7,258 bases of DNA from an uncultured Erysipelotrichaceae bacterium (lineage in GTDB: Bacteria > Bacillota_I > Bacilli_A > RF39 > UBA660). Both the position numbers and the translations under genes were made by a program. The stretch is taken from contig CACYBN010000085.1 of NCBI GenBank assembly GCA_902772675.1, positions 1 to 7,258 of the forward strand. Reading direction: 5' to 3'. Every line of letters starts with the position of its first letter. The first letter of the stretch is position 1. The notes beneath the pieces are model-generated. The model did no database searches. It was not told the DNA's origin and was given only the letters and a program-made list of their open reading frames with translations. This document shows, in pieces, positions 6,709 to 7,258 of this stretch.

Positions 6709-7207
6709 AAAAAGCATGCCTATCAGTAATATAATGTTTTTTTATTAAAGGTTGTCCATTTTTATTAGTATCTTCTCGATGCTCAGCTTCAAATTGTTCT
6801 AAGTATCCATGAATCTTTTTAACATTAGCTGGATCAACCCATCCTTTATCATTAATAGTTATTAATTCATCAGTAATTCTATGAAATAAATCTATATCTA
6901 TGCTTTGAATTATATGTAAATAATCATGTGATGGATCTTGAACTAATATAGCACCATTCCATTTTAAATATCCTTCTTGTGAAATTCCTTCCCTAATACA
7001 TCTACTACGAGGAACAACCAGATGATGAAAAGATATACTTGAATCTTTCTTTATCTTATATCCCATAAAATCATAACCTAATTTTTCTAGATTATAATCT
7101 CTAACCATTAAATTAATAACTTCTCTTTTCCCTTTATTTATCTTTTTCTTTTTCCCTTTTGCCTTTTGAGCGGCTTTTCTTGCACTTCTATCTATTCTTG
7201 AACTCAT
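6707..7207 (-). CDS. Small HNH-like protein with lysine-rich N-terminal tail
   Basis: A 166-residue protein I assign only tentatively. The first 30 or so residues are strongly basic (KAAQKAKGKKKKINKGKR, 11-28) and suggest nucleic-acid contact. The central part has FHHLVVP (60-66), then KWNGAILVQDPSHDYLH (82-98). The spacing His62, Asn84, His94 and His98 resembles the HNH nuclease pattern 'HH..., N..L....H...H'. It lacks the zinc-binding cysteine pairs of many HNH proteins, and its single cysteine is at 70. The C-terminal third (about 105-166) is charged and probably helical. No membrane segment is present. A frame 15 codons longer starts at 7252, but the internal ATG 7207 has RBS AAGGAG (7215-7220) 7 nt upstream and a promoter inside the extension, so 7207 is used. 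It has its own promoter and terminator and looks monocistronic. It might be a nuclease or a structural RNA-binding protein. I do not recognise the family by name. Confidence 0.7.
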   Translation of the reverse strand: MSSRIDRSARKAAQKAKGKKKKINKGKREVINLMVRDYNLEKLGYDFMGYKIKKDSSISFHHLVVPRSRCIREGISQEGYLKWNGAILVQDPSHDYLHIIQSIDIDLFHRITDELITINDKGWVDPANVKKIHGYLEQFEAEHREDTNKNGQPLIKKHYITDRHAF

Positions 7208-7214
7208 TTCACGT

Positions 7215-7220
7215 CTCCTT
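7215..7220 (-). promoter_or_regulatory. RBS that sets the start of the HNH-like gene
   Basis: AAGGAG lies 7 nt before ATG 7207, in the middle of what a longer reading from 7252 would treat as coding sequence. Confidence 0.8.
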
Positions 7221-7228
7221 TTGGTCTT

Positions 7229-7237
7229 ATTATAGCA
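7229..7237 (-). promoter_or_regulatory. Extended -10 promoter of the HNH-like gene
   Basis: TGCTATAAT on the minus strand is a perfect extended -10, ending 21 nt before ATG 7207, with expected transcript start about 7222 and a leader of about 15 nt. The window ends too soon to judge all -35 positions, but none good is seen. Confidence 0.6.
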
Positions 7238-7258
7238 AAAATAAAAAGACAATACTTG

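Noticed and set aside
6707..6709. Reading TGA as tryptophan (Mycoplasma code), given the AT-richness.
   Set aside because: The tryptophans checked are encoded by TGG, and a terminator hairpin starts right at this TGA, so it acts as a stop.
6655..6717. Upstream in-frame start adding 21 residues to the LOG protein.
   Set aside because: The stretch contains the upstream gene's terminator, an extended -10 and the LOG RBS; the family normally starts close to the 'lfiGcSS' strand.
7208..7252. Upstream in-frame start adding 15 residues to the HNH-like protein.
   Set aside because: It covers a perfect extended -10 and the RBS AAGGAG of the internal ATG.
7247..7252. TTGTCT as a -35 box for the HNH-like gene.
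   Set aside because: The spacer to TATAAT would be 12 nt, too short for a sigma-70-type promoter.
1..7258. Searched for CRISPR repeats, insertion sequences, tRNA/rRNA genes, riboswitches and phage or toxin-antitoxin modules.
   Set aside because: No spaced direct repeats, transposase motifs, RNA-gene signatures or long structured leaders were seen; the window is almost all coding.

Overview
The window is very AT-rich (by eye roughly three quarters A+T), with AGA-dominated arginine codons, strong AGGAG-type ribosome binding sites, TATAAT-type -10 boxes and very short intergenic gaps. TAA, TAG and TGA all serve as stops and every tryptophan I checked is TGG, so the standard bacterial code fits. 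Together this suggests a compact, low-GC genome of the Bacillota/Mycoplasmatota type, for instance an uncultured gut Bacilli lineage. The sequence alone does not allow a finer placement. I see no mobile element, phage gene, rRNA, tRNA or CRISPR array.

Left part (1-4794) looks like a cell-envelope decoration locus. A minus-strand operon starts near 3805. It encodes a 967-residue membrane protein that joins a full-length YfhO-type GT-C glycosyltransferase to a C-terminal GtrA-type lipid-sugar flippase domain. Eight bases after its stop begins an ATP-grasp ligase, which runs off the left edge of the window. Divergent from this operon, across a 96-bp promoter region, is a plus-strand LicD-family nucleotidyltransferase/phosphotransferase gene. 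YfhO and GtrA are known partners in glycosylating teichoic acids or similar polymers outside the membrane, and LicD proteins add phospho-substituents such as phosphocholine. The joint reading is modification of a surface polymer. No undecaprenyl-phosphate sugar synthase (CsbB type) is visible here, so that enzyme must lie elsewhere if the model is right.

Right part (4795-7258) holds four minus-strand genes. From upstream to downstream they are a small lysine-tailed HNH-like protein (own promoter and terminator), a LOG-family nucleotide phosphoribohydrolase, a calcineurin-type metallophosphoesterase whose RBS overlaps the LOG stop, and an unrecognised 161-residue acidic protein with its own likely promoter. 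The last gene converges on licD, and the two share a hairpin terminator that overlaps the end of the minus-strand gene.

Three start codons should be moved inward from the longest ORF, at the 161-aa, LOG and HNH-like genes. In each case a clear Shine-Dalgarno lies just before the internal ATG, and a -10 box falls inside or just upstream of the would-be extension. All five promoters I can propose place the -10 box 19-23 nt before the start codon, implying leaders of only about 12-17 nt.
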